Source of the DNA: Candidatus Chlorobium antarcticum
GTDB taxonomy: Bacteria; Bacteroidota; Chlorobiia; Chlorobiales; Chlorobiaceae
Direction of reading: 5' to 3'
NCBI GenBank assembly: GCA_030765725.1
Contig: JAVCDF010000008.1
Span: forward strand, 1-64,000
Length of the DNA: 64,000 nt
Position 1 is the first letter of the stretch. Each line of letters begins with the position of its first letter. Made by a program: the position numbers and the translations under genes. This document shows positions 50,094 to 62,080 of the stretch, one piece after another. The notes beneath the pieces were generated by a model. The model did not search any database, was not told the origin of the DNA, and was given only the letters and a program-made list of their open reading frames with translations.

Positions 50094-50254
50094 CTATCAA
50101 TGAGTCAAGTCGTGAATTAACAATTGGTACAATCATTAGTGCCAATATATCAATTCTCCTTTTTTTCTATAGCCCGAAACGGGCCCTTTATTAATCTTTG
50201 TGAATCTTTAACAAAAAAATTATATTTCGTCCTGTTTTTCAAGGGAACACTTAG

Positions 50255-51809
<1,555 letters not shown>

Positions 51810-51823
51810 TCTGAACCTGCACT

Positions 51824-52090
51824 ATGGCACAATCCGATAAAGGGTTTGAGCTGGATATCGTCACTCCCCAGAAACTTCATTTTTCCGGGGAAATTGTGAG
51901 CGTTATCGCTCCAGGACTGGACGGCCTTTTTCAGGTAATGAAAAACCACGCGCCTCTTCTGGCTGCACTGAAAAAAGGACCAGTCAAACTTGCGCTCGCA
52001 GACAAAACCGAACAAAGCTTCTCCATTGAGGATGGCTTTTTCGAGGTGAGCGGTAACAAGGCGATCCTTCTCACGGAAACCATTTCCTGA
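51824..52090 (+). CDS. atpC: F1 ATP synthase epsilon subunit (short form)
   Basis: The product is 88 residues starting [46 protein letters not shown], the typical N-terminal beta-sandwich of epsilon. It ends at about the point where that domain closes, so the two-helix C-terminal domain that inhibits ATP hydrolysis is missing. It follows atpD by 14 bases and precedes a strong terminator. Confidence 0.95.
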   Translation: MAQSDKGFELDIVTPQKLHFSGEIVSVIAPGLDGLFQVMKNHAPLLAALKKGPVKLALADKTEQSFSIEDGFFEVSGNKAILLTETIS

Positions 52091-52111
52091 TTCCACCAAT
52101 GTGAATCGAAC

Positions 52112-52148
52112 AAGCCCGGTGTCCCAAAGGATTGCCGGGCTTTTTTTT
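52112..52148 (+). terminator. Rho-independent terminator after atpDC
   Basis: AAGCCCGG and CCGGGCTT arms (52112-52119 and 52135-52142) with a 15-base loop are followed by an unbroken run of eight Ts (52141-52148). It ends the atpDC transcript. Confidence 0.85.
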
Positions 52149-52154
52149 GGCTCT

Positions 52155-53117
52155 ATGAGACCAACAATAACAATACCCAAAGCCCTTGAAAAGGGCGACA
52201 CCATAGCCCTGGCATCCCCGGCATCTCACTCCGCCCACCCCCAGAGGATTGGGCTTGCTACCGGTTATCTTGAATCGAAAGGATTCCGTGTCCGACATGC
52301 TTCGCACCTGAACCGCATAGATACCGACCCGGCAACAGCCGACAGTGAAAAACTTGCAGATCTTCATGAACTCTTCCGAGACCCCGAGGTTCACGCAATT
52401 GTCTGTCTTCGCGGAGGCGCGGGATCATCCAGGCTTCTCAGCCAACTCGATTACAGCCTCATTGCCGCCAATCCAAAAATTCTGGTTGGCTATTCCGACA
52501 TTACCGCCCTCTCCCTGGGCATTTTTGCCACAACAGGACTGGTTGGCTTTTCCGGTCCTATGGCGGCCACAGAACTCTGGGAACCCAGCCCCTACACGGA
52601 AGAGCATTTCTGGGGAATGCTGACAGACCCGGACTATTCAAAAGAGATGCTGAACAACGCCCTGCAGCATACCAAGTGCATCAGACCGGGCAGGGAGGAA
52701 GGGCCGCTGATAGGGGGTAACCTTTCGGTGCTCGCATCCATGGTCGGCACTCCTTACATGCCCGACCTTGATGGCGCAATTCTCTTTCTTGAAGATGTGA
52801 ATGAACCGGCCTACCGTATTGACCGCATGCTTTCGCATCTTGCCAATGCCGGGCTGCTCAAAGGATGCAAGGGGATGCTTCTGGGTGATTTTTCAGGAAA
52901 AACCGCTGCCACCCAGCAGGAGGAAACGCGCCTTGAGGGCATATTTGCCTATTACAGCCGGGCGATGCTGACCGGTGGTCCAGTTATGCGGGGGCTCTCC
53001 TACGGGCATATCCACGAACTTATGACCATTCCCATTGGACAGACATTTTCCTTTGAAGTTGCGCCTGACGGCTCTTTTTCGCTTCAAGCATCAGCTCCTG
53101 TCGTGCAACTCTCGTGA
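52155..53117 (+). CDS. LD-carboxypeptidase (peptidase S66 family)
   Basis: The product is 320 residues from the ATG at 52155 (MRPTITIPKALEKGDTIALASPAS). The S66 nucleophile is in ILVGYSDITALSLGIF (about 118), and the C-terminal domain has PLIGGNLSVLASMVGTPYMPDLDGAILFLEDVNE, with Glu and His of the catalytic triad farther on (SYGHIHELMTIPIG). It removes the terminal D-Ala from murein tetrapeptides in peptidoglycan recycling. The start lies only seven bases after the T-run of the atpDC terminator and has no evident ribosome binding site; a GTG at 52101 in the same frame would pass through the terminator. Confidence 0.88.
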   Translation: MRPTITIPKALEKGDTIALASPASHSAHPQRIGLATGYLESKGFRVRHASHLNRIDTDPATADSEKLADLHELFRDPEVHAIVCLRGGAGSSRLLSQLDYSLIAANPKILVGYSDITALSLGIFATTGLVGFSGPMAATELWEPSPYTEEHFWGMLTDPDYSKEMLNNALQHTKCIRPGREEGPLIGGNLSVLASMVGTPYMPDLDGAILFLEDVNEPAYRIDRMLSHLANAGLLKGCKGMLLGDFSGKTAATQQEETRLEGIFAYYSRAMLTGGPVMRGLSYGHIHELMTIPIGQTFSFEVAPDGSFSLQASAPVVQLS

Positions 53118-53206
53118 GGGCGTTTTGATTTGCAACTCCCGCCGCATTATTTTATGACAACTTTTGGGAACAACCATTCCCGCTTATTTTTAGAGAGGAC
53201 GACTGC

Positions 53207-53521
53207 ATGCAGAGAATTTTCGCAACAATACAGGCCGCAATGGAAACCGAGCCGGAGACAAAAGAACTTGCCTCAATTCCCAGCACCCGAACCGCCGACC
53301 CTTTTCGGGTGGTACTGTTCAATGACGAGGAACACTCATTTGATGAGGTGATTTTCCAGATCATCAAGGCAACCCGCTGCAGCAGGGCAAAGGCCGAATC
53401 CCTGACATGGGAGGTACACAACAGCGGACGGTCAATGGTCTACTCGGGACCGATTGAGCAATGCATCAGGGTGAGTGCGGTGCTTGAAGAGATAGCACTC
53501 AGAACCGAAATCCAGTCCTGA
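53207..53521 (+). CDS. clpS: ClpS adaptor protein
   Basis: The product is 104 residues of the ClpS family: [20 protein letters not shown] (with the ND and D residues that hold the N-degron), [20 protein letters not shown], and ECIRV-like end. It delivers proteins with N-terminal bulky residues to the ClpAP protease. The N-terminal 25 residues are flexible and variable, as usual. The gene stands alone between the carboxypeptidase and glyS genes. Confidence 0.9.
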   Translation: MQRIFATIQAAMETEPETKELASIPSTRTADPFRVVLFNDEEHSFDEVIFQIIKATRCSRAKAESLTWEVHNSGRSMVYSGPIEQCIRVSAVLEEIALRTEIQS

Positions 53522-53622
53522 AAACCCCTCTCTGCCATTTTCCCACACTCTTTCTTATATTCGTTAATTCATTTTTCTGCCCCGAAGGCAGTTCCCGTCT
53601 TTTCCAACACTGTTTCAGCACC

Positions 53623-55092
53623 ATGACCACTCCCGATACAGCACGCGTCCAGGGTTCTGCACCCGCGCCCGATAAAGTTATGCACAAACTGGTTTCTCTT
53701 GCCAAACGGCGGGGCTTTGTGTTCCCCTCCTCGGAAATCTACGGTGGCCTCTCGGCCTGCTTCGATTACGGGCCGCTGGGCAGTGAGATGAAAAAGAACA
53801 TCAAGGATCTCTGGTGGAAAGCAATGACCCGCCGACACAGGAACATTGTGGGCCTTGACGCATCAATCATGATGAACCCGACGGTATGGGAGGCATCGGG
53901 GCATGTATTAAGCTTCAATGATCCTATGATTGACGACCGGACGACGAAGCGCCGCTACCGGGCCGACCACTTGATTGAGAACCATATTGAAAAGCTCCGC
54001 CGTGAGGGCAAAGAGGAGAAGGCTCTTGGTGTGCAGAAGGCGTATGAAGCCGCCGGCACCGCCCCAGACCTCAACAAGGCACTCTACGCTCTTATTGTTG
54101 ACGAAGGTATCAAGGCCCCCGACACCGGATCGGGAGACTGGACCGATGTGCGCCAGTTCAACCTGATGTTCCAGTGCGACATGGGTGCAGTTGCCGACAC
54201 ATCCGGCACTGTTTACCTTCGGCCGGAAACAGCGCAGGGCATTTTTGTAAACTTCCATAATGTGCGTGAAGCATCGCGCATGAAGGTGCCCTTCGGCATT
54301 GCCCAGATCGGCAAAGCCTTCCGCAACGAGATAGTAAAAGGAAATTTCATTTTCCGGATGGTGGAGTTTGAGCAGATGGAAATGCAGTATTTCGTCAAAC
54401 CCGGCACCCAGCTGGAGGCCTTTGAAGCCTGGAGGGAGGAGCGGTTCAACTGGTACACCTCTTCGCTTGGCATTTCACCCGAAAAACTTCACTGGTACAA
54501 GCACGACAAACTTGCCCACTATGCCGACCTTGCTTACGACATCAAGTTTGAGTTTCCGTTCGGCATTGAAGAGATTGAGGGTATTCACTCCCGTACTGAT
54601 TTTGATTTAAGCCAGCACCAGAAGTATTCCGGCAAAACCATGGAGTATGTTGACCAGGTGACCAATGAGCGCTACACCCCCTTTGTGGTTGAAACCTCAG
54701 CTGGATGCGACCGGCTCTTTCTGGCAATTCTTTCCGACGCCTACCATGAAGATGTGGTGGACGGCGAGGAGCGCGTACTGCTGAAACTTTCGCCGAAAGT
54801 GGCGCCTGTGAAAGCAGCGGTTCTACCGCTGATGAAAAAGGGCAAGATGGCAGAGGTGGCTGAAAAACTCCGCGCGGAGCTTTCAGAACAGTTTGCGGTG
54901 CAGTATGACGACGCCGCCTCCATCGGCAAGCGCTACCGCCGTCAAGATGAAATCGGCACCCCGTTCTGCTTTACCGTTGACCACCAGACTATTGAGGACG
55001 GCACCATAACAGTCCGTTACCGCGACACGGCGGCGCAGGAGAGAATCAACATTGCTGAGGTGGGAGCATTCCTTGCGTCCGCACTTGCCTGA
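53623..55092 (+). CDS. glyS: Glycyl-tRNA synthetase (dimeric class II)
   Basis: The product is 489 residues of the eukaryal/dimeric type: KRRGFVFPSSEIYGGLSACFDYGPLG is its standard opening, then RPETAQGIFVNF (motif 2 vicinity), FRNEIVKGNFIFRMVEFEQMEMQ and ETSAGCDRLFLAIL (motif 3). A C-terminal anticodon-binding domain (APVKAAVLPLMKKGKMAE) follows. It charges tRNA-Gly in the cytoplasm. Confidence 0.96.
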   Translation: MTTPDTARVQGSAPAPDKVMHKLVSLAKRRGFVFPSSEIYGGLSACFDYGPLGSEMKKNIKDLWWKAMTRRHRNIVGLDASIMMNPTVWEASGHVLSFNDPMIDDRTTKRRYRADHLIENHIEKLRREGKEEKALGVQKAYEAAGTAPDLNKALYALIVDEGIKAPDTGSGDWTDVRQFNLMFQCDMGAVADTSGTVYLRPETAQGIFVNFHNVREASRMKVPFGIAQIGKAFRNEIVKGNFIFRMVEFEQMEMQYFVKPGTQLEAFEAWREERFNWYTSSLGISPEKLHWYKHDKLAHYADLAYDIKFEFPFGIEEIEGIHSRTDFDLSQHQKYSGKTMEYVDQVTNERYTPFVVETSAGCDRLFLAILSDAYHEDVVDGEERVLLKLSPKVAPVKAAVLPLMKKGKMAEVAEKLRAELSEQFAVQYDDAASIGKRYRRQDEIGTPFCFTVDHQTIEDGTITVRYRDTAAQERINIAEVGAFLASALA

Positions 55093-55094
55093 CA

Positions 55095-55111
55095 CGGGGG
55101 AGCGTCCCCCG
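55095..55111 (+). repeat. Short hairpin between glyS and bchP
   Basis: CGGGGGA and TCCCCCG surround GCG immediately after the glyS stop. No T-run follows. It may be a weak stop or mRNA-processing structure between glyS and bchP. Confidence 0.4.
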
Positions 55112-55134
55112 GAAACCTCCATTCCGATGAACCA

Positions 55135-56277
55135 ATGCGATACGATACAGCAGTCATAGGCGGAGGCCCCTCAGGGGCTGTTGCCGCAGCGGAACTTGCA
55201 AAGGCGGGCCTCTCGGTCATCCTTCTTGAAAGGAACCTTGAGAATGTAAAACCCTGCGGGGGAGCCATCCCGCTTGGGCTCATAGAGGAGTTCTCAATTC
55301 CCGATGAACTGGTAGAAAAAAAGCTTTCCCGGATGCGGGCCCGCTCACCAAAGGGCCGGACTATAGAGATGGCAATGCCGAATGGCTATGTGGGCATGGT
55401 ACGCAGGGAAAACTTTGACCGGTGGCTTCGAAGCGAAGCCCGGTTGGCCGGAGCTGAAGTGAAGGAAGGGCTGATGGCAACCATCATGCCGACGGAAAAC
55501 GGCTACCTTATCACCACACTGAATGACAAGGTCCCTCCGTTTGAAGCGAAGCACATTATTGGAGCGGACGGGGCGAACTCGAAAACTGCCGAAGAACTTG
55601 GTTTTCCAGCGAACAGGCTCAAGGTGATTGCCATGCAGCAGCGGTTCCATTATACCCCCTCCATTGAACGGTTCCGCGATATGGTGGAAATCTGGTTTGA
55701 CGGGGAAGTCTCTCCCGATTTTTATGGCTGGATTTTCCCGAAAGCCGACCATCTGGCAATAGGAACCGGAACGGAGGACAAACTGCACAGCATCAAGGAG
55801 CTGCAGAGGCGGTTTGTTGAAAAGATTGGCATTACCGATACCCCATTTCTTGAGGAGGCAGCAAAAATTCCCATGAAGCCGCGAAAGTCCTTTGCGTCCG
55901 AAAAAAACATTCTGGTAGGTGATGCCGCAGGGCTGGTTACTCCAGCAAACGGTGAGGGGATATTTTTCGCAATGCGCTCGGGCAAACTTGGAGCGGTAGC
56001 CATGATCCGCCATATCAATGAGGGAGCGCCGCTTCAGGAGTATGAAAAAGAGTTCCGTCGCCTTTATGCGCCAATCTTTTTCGGCCTTGAGGTGCTGCAG
56101 AGCGTCTACTACAAAACTGACCGCCTGCGGGAAAGTTTTGTGGCCATATGTGCCGACCGTGATGTGCAGAACATCACATTCGACTCCTACCTGTACAAAA
56201 AAATGGTTCCAGCAAAGTGGAGTGTGCAGATGAAGATATTCTCCAAGAACATCTTCCACCTAATCAAGGGAGGATAA
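55135..56277 (+). CDS. bchP: Geranylgeranyl reductase (BchP)
   Basis: The product is 380 residues. The FAD-binding motif is [20 protein letters not shown], followed by [19 protein letters not shown], a BchP/ChlP hallmark, and [20 protein letters not shown] near 263. It reduces the geranylgeranyl chain of (bacterio)chlorophyll to phytyl or related tails at the membrane. Its stop at 56277 directly abuts the ATG of the next gene, so the membrane protein is co-translated. Other geranylgeranyl reductase family members are possible, but the BchP motif makes this the best choice. Confidence 0.85.
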   Translation: MRYDTAVIGGGPSGAVAAAELAKAGLSVILLERNLENVKPCGGAIPLGLIEEFSIPDELVEKKLSRMRARSPKGRTIEMAMPNGYVGMVRRENFDRWLRSEARLAGAEVKEGLMATIMPTENGYLITTLNDKVPPFEAKHIIGADGANSKTAEELGFPANRLKVIAMQQRFHYTPSIERFRDMVEIWFDGEVSPDFYGWIFPKADHLAIGTGTEDKLHSIKELQRRFVEKIGITDTPFLEEAAKIPMKPRKSFASEKNILVGDAAGLVTPANGEGIFFAMRSGKLGAVAMIRHINEGAPLQEYEKEFRRLYAPIFFGLEVLQSVYYKTDRLRESFVAICADRDVQNITFDSYLYKKMVPAKWSVQMKIFSKNIFHLIKGG

Positions 56278-56958
56278 ATGCTACTCTCTTTTCCGAACTG
56301 GATCATTCATATTTTCTCCTCGCTCGAGTGGCTGGTGGCTGCGCTGCTGCTTGTGCGCTACGGGCGACTCATCGGCCGAAAAAGCGTCACCGTTTTTGGC
56401 TTCTCCATGCTGCCCCACTGGGCAGGAAGCCTCTCGGTACTTGCCTACCATATGACGACGGACAGCGTTCCATTTCTTCTCGACCTCTCCGAAATCATCA
56501 ATCTTTTTGGAAGCATTTCCCTGCTTCTGGCAACACTGAATATTCTCAAAGAGACAGAGAAGGCTTCGCCGGCAGGCTTCATGGCGCTCATAGGCGCGAT
56601 CATGATTTCCGGAAAACCGCAGTCATGGCTTGGGGAGGATATTTTTGACGCCATCCTGCAGCTGTCAAGCGTTGTCTATATTTCGTTTCTGATTTTACTT
56701 CTTGTCGTATGGCGCCGCAACCGGACCCTGTTTTCGGGCCTGACGGTAGGGGGGTTCTGGTTTGTTCTGGTCTTTATTTCGGTTACCGTTTTCTGCATGT
56801 ATCTGGCAACGGAAGTCCGGGGCTACCCGACGCTCTCGCATGACGACCTCCTACACGGCTCCGCAGAGAGCCTGCTCAGCATCAGCAACCTGATGATTGC
56901 GCTTGGAGTGCAGAGGAGCATCAGAAACCATCAGCATAAGGCGGCAGAAAGGAAGTGA
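56278..56958 (+). CDS. DUF2499/DUF3593-like polytopic membrane protein next to bchP
   Basis: The product is 226 residues with about six to seven membrane segments. The N-terminal part (FPNWIIHIFSSLEWLVAALLL, then GRKSVTVFGFSMLPHWAGSLSVLAYH) resembles DUF2499 (Ycf49-like) proteins of cyanobacteria and plants, and the C-terminal part (LLHGSAESLLSISNLMIALGVQRSIR) resembles DUF3593. In oxygenic phototrophs these two are separate or adjacent; here both seem to be in one chain. The ATG follows the bchP stop with no gap. Its function is unknown; co-translation with bchP suggests a role in chlorophyll metabolism, perhaps as a membrane anchor for BchP. The family match is from memory of those sequences. 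Confidence 0.6.
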   Translation: MLLSFPNWIIHIFSSLEWLVAALLLVRYGRLIGRKSVTVFGFSMLPHWAGSLSVLAYHMTTDSVPFLLDLSEIINLFGSISLLLATLNILKETEKASPAGFMALIGAIMISGKPQSWLGEDIFDAILQLSSVVYISFLILLLVVWRRNRTLFSGLTVGGFWFVLVFISVTVFCMYLATEVRGYPTLSHDDLLHGSAESLLSISNLMIALGVQRSIRNHQHKAAERK

Positions 56959-56964
56959 CTCCCC

Positions 56965-58644
56965 TCAAGGGCAGAGAAGACGGTCGTACTGCTGGGAATC
57001 CGAAAGCACCTCAGCCGCCTTTCTGAAAAAAGGGTCGCGGGCAAGCTCAAGACGACGGGCGGCTGAGGGGTCGCGCTGACGGACAATCTCTTCGCGAAGT
57101 GCCATGGCAACATCACCTGCGGCACCCGAAACCTCCTTTTTCCTCAACCGCACAAGTTCATCGCCGCTGGCGCCAAGCACCTGCATGCTCTCCTTTTCAC
57201 CGCCAGCCTGCTCAAAACTCTCCTTAAAGGCTTCAAACCGCTTTTCGTCTGATGAACGATAGGAAAAATCCCTCTCTTGAAGAAATTGGGTAAAATCAGC
57301 AATCAGGGCCGTACTGTCAGGCACCTCGCCGGAATTTGGAGCATGGTTGAGAGAAAAGAGGAAGAGCATTCCCCGATAACGAAGCTGCTCCAGATAGACG
57401 GAATCTACGAAAGGCTCAACGGCAATATCGGGGGCAATGCCTCCGCCGCCGTACACCTTGCGCTTTGCCGCTGTCCTGAAACCCTCATGCCGGGATCCGC
57501 CACTCTTGAGACGGGGAAGCACATCGCGAGCCGATGCTGCAGCGCTATGCTCCTCTTTCTGGATAAGACGGCCAGAGGGGGTATAGTACTTGGCTGTGGT
57601 CAGCTTGAGGGCATTGTCATAGGGGAGATGAATGACCGACTGCACCAGCCCTTTACCAAATGAGCGTCCTCCAATGAGAATGCCGCGATCAAGATCCTGA
57701 ACCGCTCCGGAAACAATTTCAGCCGCAGAGGCGCTCCGGGCGTTAATGAGAATGGCGAGCGGAATTTCCGGCTCCTCAGGGGGGCGTATGGTTTTGTAAG
57801 ACTTTGAGCTGCCCGAAGAGCGGCCGCGGATAGAGACCACAGGGCTCTCTTCAGGAACAAACATTGAAGTCACATCAACCGCTGCGTCAAGAAGACCACC
57901 AGGATTCTCCCTTAAGTCGAGAATAATTCCCCTCAATGGGCCGCCCGATTTCGCAACCTCTTCCCTAATACCAGCAAGAGCCTTCTGCATATCTTCAAAA
58001 GAGCGGGTGCCGAAGCTCTCCAGCCCGATGTAACCAAACCCCTCAACAAGACCGCTGAAGCTCACTGTGCTGAGCCGAACCTCCTCCCTCGTGAGCTTAA
58101 AGGTCAGTCGAGCGGAGTTCCTGCGGCTCACTGCAAGGGTAAGCGAAACACCGACATTTCCCTTGATAAGTTCGCGAACCCGATCAAGGCTTTTCTCCTT
58201 GAGCTGCACCCCGTTGATTCCGGTAATACGGTCGCCTACGAGCATCCCGGACTTTGCCGCGGGCCAGCCCTCAACAACCGAAGTCACATAGATGGAGTCC
58301 TCAATGGAGGCGATGGTAATGCCGATGCCGGCATACTGGCTACTTGTGAGTTCACCAAGTTCGCGCGACTGCTCTTCGTCCAGAAAAACGGTGTAGGGAT
58401 CAAGCGTCTCAAGCATGCCATCAATGGCTGAATACATGAGCCGGCTGAGGCTGAGAGTGTCCACATAGTTTTCCGCAACTTCCCGGTAAACATGGCCGAG
58501 AAGCTCAATGCCTTTGACATCAGAAAAATAGCGTTCATCATCTCCTGCTGCTGATGCGGAGGAGGGGGAATACAGATGAAGCACAACAGCAAGCACGGCC
58601 GTAAACGCCCTGAAGAACCATAAGGACCGGGAATGCTGTTTCAT
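56965..58644 (-). CDS. ctpA: C-terminal processing peptidase (CtpA, S41 family)
   Basis: The product is 559 residues. A signal anchor (SLWFFRAFTAVLAVVLHLY) is followed by an N-terminal helical part, a PDZ domain (about 95-180: GMLVGDRITGINGVQLKE) and the S41 protease domain with catalytic Ser in NARSASAAEIVSGAV and Lys in GRSFGKGLVQS. A C-terminal region of about 150 residues beyond the core is present. It trims C termini of exported proteins in the periplasm. It converges with the membrane protein gene at 56958. Confidence 0.93.
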   Translation of the reverse strand: MKQHSRSLWFFRAFTAVLAVVLHLYSPSSASAAGDDERYFSDVKGIELLGHVYREVAENYVDTLSLSRLMYSAIDGMLETLDPYTVFLDEEQSRELGELTSSQYAGIGITIASIEDSIYVTSVVEGWPAAKSGMLVGDRITGINGVQLKEKSLDRVRELIKGNVGVSLTLAVSRRNSARLTFKLTREEVRLSTVSFSGLVEGFGYIGLESFGTRSFEDMQKALAGIREEVAKSGGPLRGIILDLRENPGGLLDAAVDVTSMFVPEESPVVSIRGRSSGSSKSYKTIRPPEEPEIPLAILINARSASAAEIVSGAVQDLDRGILIGGRSFGKGLVQSVIHLPYDNALKLTTAKYYTPSGRLIQKEEHSAAASARDVLPRLKSGGSRHEGFRTAAKRKVYGGGGIAPDIAVEPFVDSVYLEQLRYRGMLFLFSLNHAPNSGEVPDSTALIADFTQFLQERDFSYRSSDEKRFEAFKESFEQAGGEKESMQVLGASGDELVRLRKKEVSGAAGDVAMALREEIVRQRDPSAARRLELARDPFFRKAAEVLSDSQQYDRLLCP

Positions 58645-58678
58645 GCGGTCATTGCTTTTTTACGGGGTTGTCAGCCCC

Positions 58679-59542
58679 CTATCGGAGAGCCTCTTCAAGT
58701 GCTGTGGCCGCATCGGTTCTGGCGTCGCGGTACTTGATGATAATCGGGGTATAAATAGACAGACCGTGAACAGTAGCAAAATCTCCCTTCAGTCCACGGG
58801 AACCTGCAACAACAACAGCCCCTTCGGGAATGACAAGAGGAGAGTTCTCCGTTCTCCGATGTATGGTGTTGTTGACAAGATCATACACCGGGGTTGAGCC
58901 GTTGAGAATCACACCGGTCCCGATAACGGAGCGCTCACCCACAATGGTGCCTTCGTAAATGCCGCAATTGCCGCCAACCATCACGCCATCCTCAATAATG
59001 ACAGGCATGGCCCCTATGGGCTCAAGCACTCCGCCGACCTGTACGGCCGCAGAGAGGTGGACATTCCGGCCGACCTGGGCGCAACTACCCACAAGAGCAT
59101 GGGAGTCAATCATGGTGCCCTCGTCAACATAGGCGCCCACATTCACATAGGCAGGGGGCATCATCACCACCGAAGGGGCAAGGTAGGAGCCGTCGCGGAC
59201 AGAGGAACCACCGGGCACAATCCTCACCCCGCAGTCGTCTGCAAACTGCCGAAGCGGATAGGTATCCTTGTCAATAAAGGTGAATGCAGAGCCTTCCACG
59301 CCCGACTCCACCCGGCCGGCCTGCAGACGACCCAGTTTCATGCCGAGCAGAATGCCCTGTTTGACCCAGCTGTTGACCTGCCAGGCGCCATTCTGCTTTT
59401 CAGCAGCGCGGACATGCCCACTGTTGAGCAGCTCCTTGAACTGCATAAAAGCTTCACGGGCTCCCGTAACCTGCTGTACATCGGCGGCTGCATATTTTGC
59501 ATAGCCGAGAAGCTCCTCTTTCAGTGCGTCGTACACTCCCAT
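58679..59542 (-). CDS. dapD: Tetrahydrodipicolinate N-succinyltransferase (DapD)
   Basis: The product is 287 residues. The C-terminal half has a left-handed hexapeptide repeat ([36 protein letters not shown] and [22 protein letters not shown]), the hallmark of this transferase class. It converts tetrahydrodipicolinate to the N-succinyl intermediate in lysine and diaminopimelate synthesis. It is 20 bases downstream of rng and 34 upstream of ctpA on the same strand. Confidence 0.93.
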   Translation of the reverse strand: MGVYDALKEELLGYAKYAAADVQQVTGAREAFMQFKELLNSGHVRAAEKQNGAWQVNSWVKQGILLGMKLGRLQAGRVESGVEGSAFTFIDKDTYPLRQFADDCGVRIVPGGSSVRDGSYLAPSVVMMPPAYVNVGAYVDEGTMIDSHALVGSCAQVGRNVHLSAAVQVGGVLEPIGAMPVIIEDGVMVGGNCGIYEGTIVGERSVIGTGVILNGSTPVYDLVNNTIHRRTENSPLVIPEGAVVVAGSRGLKGDFATVHGLSIYTPIIIKYRDARTDAATALEEALR

Positions 59543-59562
59543 AAAATCAATTTTTTTCGTGC

Positions 59563-61248
59563 TTAGAGATCGCCGTATTCTGCGGTAATATCTTTGCTGT
59601 TTTTTCTTGAATAGAACCTGAAATCGTCGCTCCTGAGGCTCTCATCCCCCTTCACCCTCACAAAGAGCAGGTGCTGGAGAAACCACTTCATCTCTGTTTT
59701 CATGTCGGTGTTCTGCAGCGGCTCAATAACGGTTGGGCTCACATAGAGGTCGAGCTGCTGGAACTTCAGGCTCTGCTGCAGAGCATATTTTCGCAGCCAA
59801 CGCTCAATCTGGTTGATGGTGGTAAACCGGGCCTGCACAACTCCCGAACCACCACACGCCGGACACTGGTCGCCCATCCGCTGCATAAGGCTCGGCCGTA
59901 TCCTCTCACGGGTAATCTGCATGACGCCGAAGTCCGATAGGGGTAGAATGTTGGATTTTGCGCGGTCGTTGCGCAGCTCACCCTTCATGGTTTCGTATAC
60001 CTTTTTGGAGTTGCGGCTGTCCATCATATCAATGAAGTCAACCACAATGATGCCCCCGATATCGCGAAGCCTGAGCTGGCGCACAACCTCACGGGCCGCC
60101 TCGAGATTGGTTTTCAGGGAGTTCTCCTCCTGCTCACGCTTGGCTGCATAGCGGCCGCTGTTGACATCAACCACCACCATGGCCTCGGTGTGCTCAATAA
60201 TAATGTAGCCGCCCGACTTGAGCCATACCTTCCGAGAGAAAATGGATTCAACATCCTTTGCAATACCGTACCCCTCAAAGAGCGGCAGCTTGCCCTGATA
60301 GAGCGACACATTCTTCACCATTTCCGGTGCCACCCATTCAATGTAGTTGAGGGTCTCTTTGTGGATGGAGGCAGAGTTTGCAACAATTTCTGTAACATCT
60401 GAATTCAGCGAGTCGCGCAGAACGCTGGAGATGATTGTGTCCTCCTTGAAAATGAGCTGCGGCGGAACGGCATCCTTGAGCTTTCCCTCAATCTGCGCCC
60501 ACTTGCCAAGAAGCTTTTCAAGATCCTGGCGGAGGAGAGACTCTTCCTGCATTTCGGCAACCGTGCGGATAATTGCGCCAAACCCTTCGGGAAGCATGGA
60601 ACGAACAAGTTTTTTCAGGCGCGCACGCTCCTTACGGGAAACAACCCTGCGCGAAACCGCTACCTGTCCGCCACCGAAGGGAAGCAGTACCATAAAACGG
60701 CCGGCAATGGTAATATCGGAGGTGAGCCGTGAACCCTTGGTGCTGATGGGCTCTTTGATGACCTGTACAAGAATGGAGTCGTTGGCCTTGAGCTTGCCAG
60801 CAATCATCTGGGTATAGGACTGCCGCTTTTCGGCCTGTTCAGACCTGTCCTTCCCTGCCGCTGAGGGTCCGCGCCCTCCACTCCGGGCAACGGTCTTGGC
60901 GCCTGAAGTTTCTGCCTGGACGGCAACGCTTCCGTTGGCCTCACCCTCGTCGTCGCTCTCTCCATTCTCATCGTCATCGTCCTCTATCAGAGCCCTGTAG
61001 TCTTCAGTGGTTGTGCCTACATCGGAAAAATGGAGGAAGCCGTCGGATTTCTGCCCTATATCAACAAACGCTGCCTTCAGGCCCTCAATAACCTTATGGA
61101 CCCGACCAAGATAAATATCACCAATGCTTCTGCGGCTTTCCGGCCGTTCAATAATCAGCTCTACAAGACGGCCCTCTTCAACAAGCGCAACCTGTATTTC
61201 GTCGCCGGTCTTGTTCATCAACAGCTGTTTTTTCACACTCTTCTTCAT
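59563..61248 (-). CDS. rng: Ribonuclease G/E family endoribonuclease
   Basis: The start is taken at 61248 ([31 protein letters not shown]), where RNase G proteins usually begin; a TTG at 61320 would add 24 residues. The protein of about 561 residues has an S1 domain (residues 40-190) interrupted by a long acidic insert ([21 protein letters not shown] and an Ala-Gly-rich part). Catalytic DNase I-like aspartates are in [20 protein letters not shown], and the zinc link is CPACGGSG. It cleaves single-stranded A/U-rich RNA in rRNA maturation and mRNA turnover. Confidence 0.88.
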   Translation of the reverse strand: MKKSVKKQLLMNKTGDEIQVALVEEGRLVELIIERPESRRSIGDIYLGRVHKVIEGLKAAFVDIGQKSDGFLHFSDVGTTTEDYRALIEDDDDENGESDDEGEANGSVAVQAETSGAKTVARSGGRGPSAAGKDRSEQAEKRQSYTQMIAGKLKANDSILVQVIKEPISTKGSRLTSDITIAGRFMVLLPFGGGQVAVSRRVVSRKERARLKKLVRSMLPEGFGAIIRTVAEMQEESLLRQDLEKLLGKWAQIEGKLKDAVPPQLIFKEDTIISSVLRDSLNSDVTEIVANSASIHKETLNYIEWVAPEMVKNVSLYQGKLPLFEGYGIAKDVESIFSRKVWLKSGGYIIIEHTEAMVVVDVNSGRYAAKREQEENSLKTNLEAAREVVRQLRLRDIGGIIVVDFIDMMDSRNSKKVYETMKGELRNDRAKSNILPLSDFGVMQITRERIRPSLMQRMGDQCPACGGSGVVQARFTTINQIERWLRKYALQQSLKFQQLDLYVSPTVIEPLQNTDMKTEMKWFLQHLLFVRVKGDESLRSDDFRFYSRKNSKDITAEYGDL

Positions 61249-61462
61249 ATTGTATATCAGACCTTTCCCTTTATTGGTAATGGACAGGAACTTCTTCAGC
61301 AACCGGCTCAGAAACCCCAAGAATCATGAGGGGGCGGTGCATCGGAAGCAAAAACAGTACTTGCAACCTAACAATGAAGATAAGAAATTAAAGGGGTCCC
61401 GTAAAACTTTGTTGCAAGCCGCTGAAGTTCGGGAAGAGGGGAACAGAAAAAGGGGAACACGC

Positions 61463-62080
61463 ATGCAAACCGACTATGAATACAGCTTGTGGGAATCAAG
61501 GGAACGCATCTCGGGCGTTGACGAGGCAGGCAGAGGGCCCCTTGCCGGACCTGTGGTTGCGGCTGCAGTGGTGTTTCCCCGCTGGTTCCGTCCCGAAAGC
61601 GGCATCCTCACCCGGATGAATGACTCGAAAAAGCTTTCCCCCGCTCTCCGCCGTGAACTGGCGCCCGCCATACAGGAGGCTGCCCTTGCTTGGTCGGTTG
61701 CGGAGGTTGACGCCCCAACAATCGACAGCATGAACATTCTCTCTGCCACCATGCTGGCCATGAACCGCGCTGTGGCCAATCTTGGCCTCACTCCCGACAT
61801 CATCCTTGTTGACGGGAACAGATTTACCCCCGACTCTCCGGCCGAGTACAGAACCATTGTAGGGGGCGACGCAAAAGTATACTCAATAGCTGCCGCCTCG
61901 GTACTTGCCAAAACGGCGCGCGACCAGATAATGAGCACCTATGACCTTGAGTACCCGGCGTACGGGTTCAGCCAGCATGCGGGATACCCTACCACCATGC
62001 ACATCAATGCCATCCGTGAACACGGCCGATGCGCCATCCATCGCTTCAGCTTCAGGGTCAGACGACTCAACGAAGTATGA
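61463..62080 (+). CDS. rnhB: Ribonuclease HII
   Basis: The product is 205 residues from the ATG at 61463 ([39 protein letters not shown]). The catalytic motif [10 protein letters not shown], the second acidic LVDGNRF, and [20 protein letters not shown] are all present. It removes ribonucleotides from RNA-DNA hybrids. The start overlaps the divergent region of rng, and the stop overlaps yraN by four bases. Confidence 0.94.
   Translation: MQTDYEYSLWESRERISGVDEAGRGPLAGPVVAAAVVFPRWFRPESGILTRMNDSKKLSPALRRELAPAIQEAALAWSVAEVDAPTIDSMNILSATMLAMNRAVANLGLTPDIILVDGNRFTPDSPAEYRTIVGGDAKVYSIAAASVLAKTARDQIMSTYDLEYPAYGFSQHAGYPTTMHINAIREHGRCAIHRFSFRVRRLNEV

Noticed and set aside
50172-50184. Hairpin GCCCG-AAA-CGGGC upstream of the tRNA as a terminator
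   Set aside because: Short stem with only a weak T-rich tail and no gene ending into it on the plus strand.
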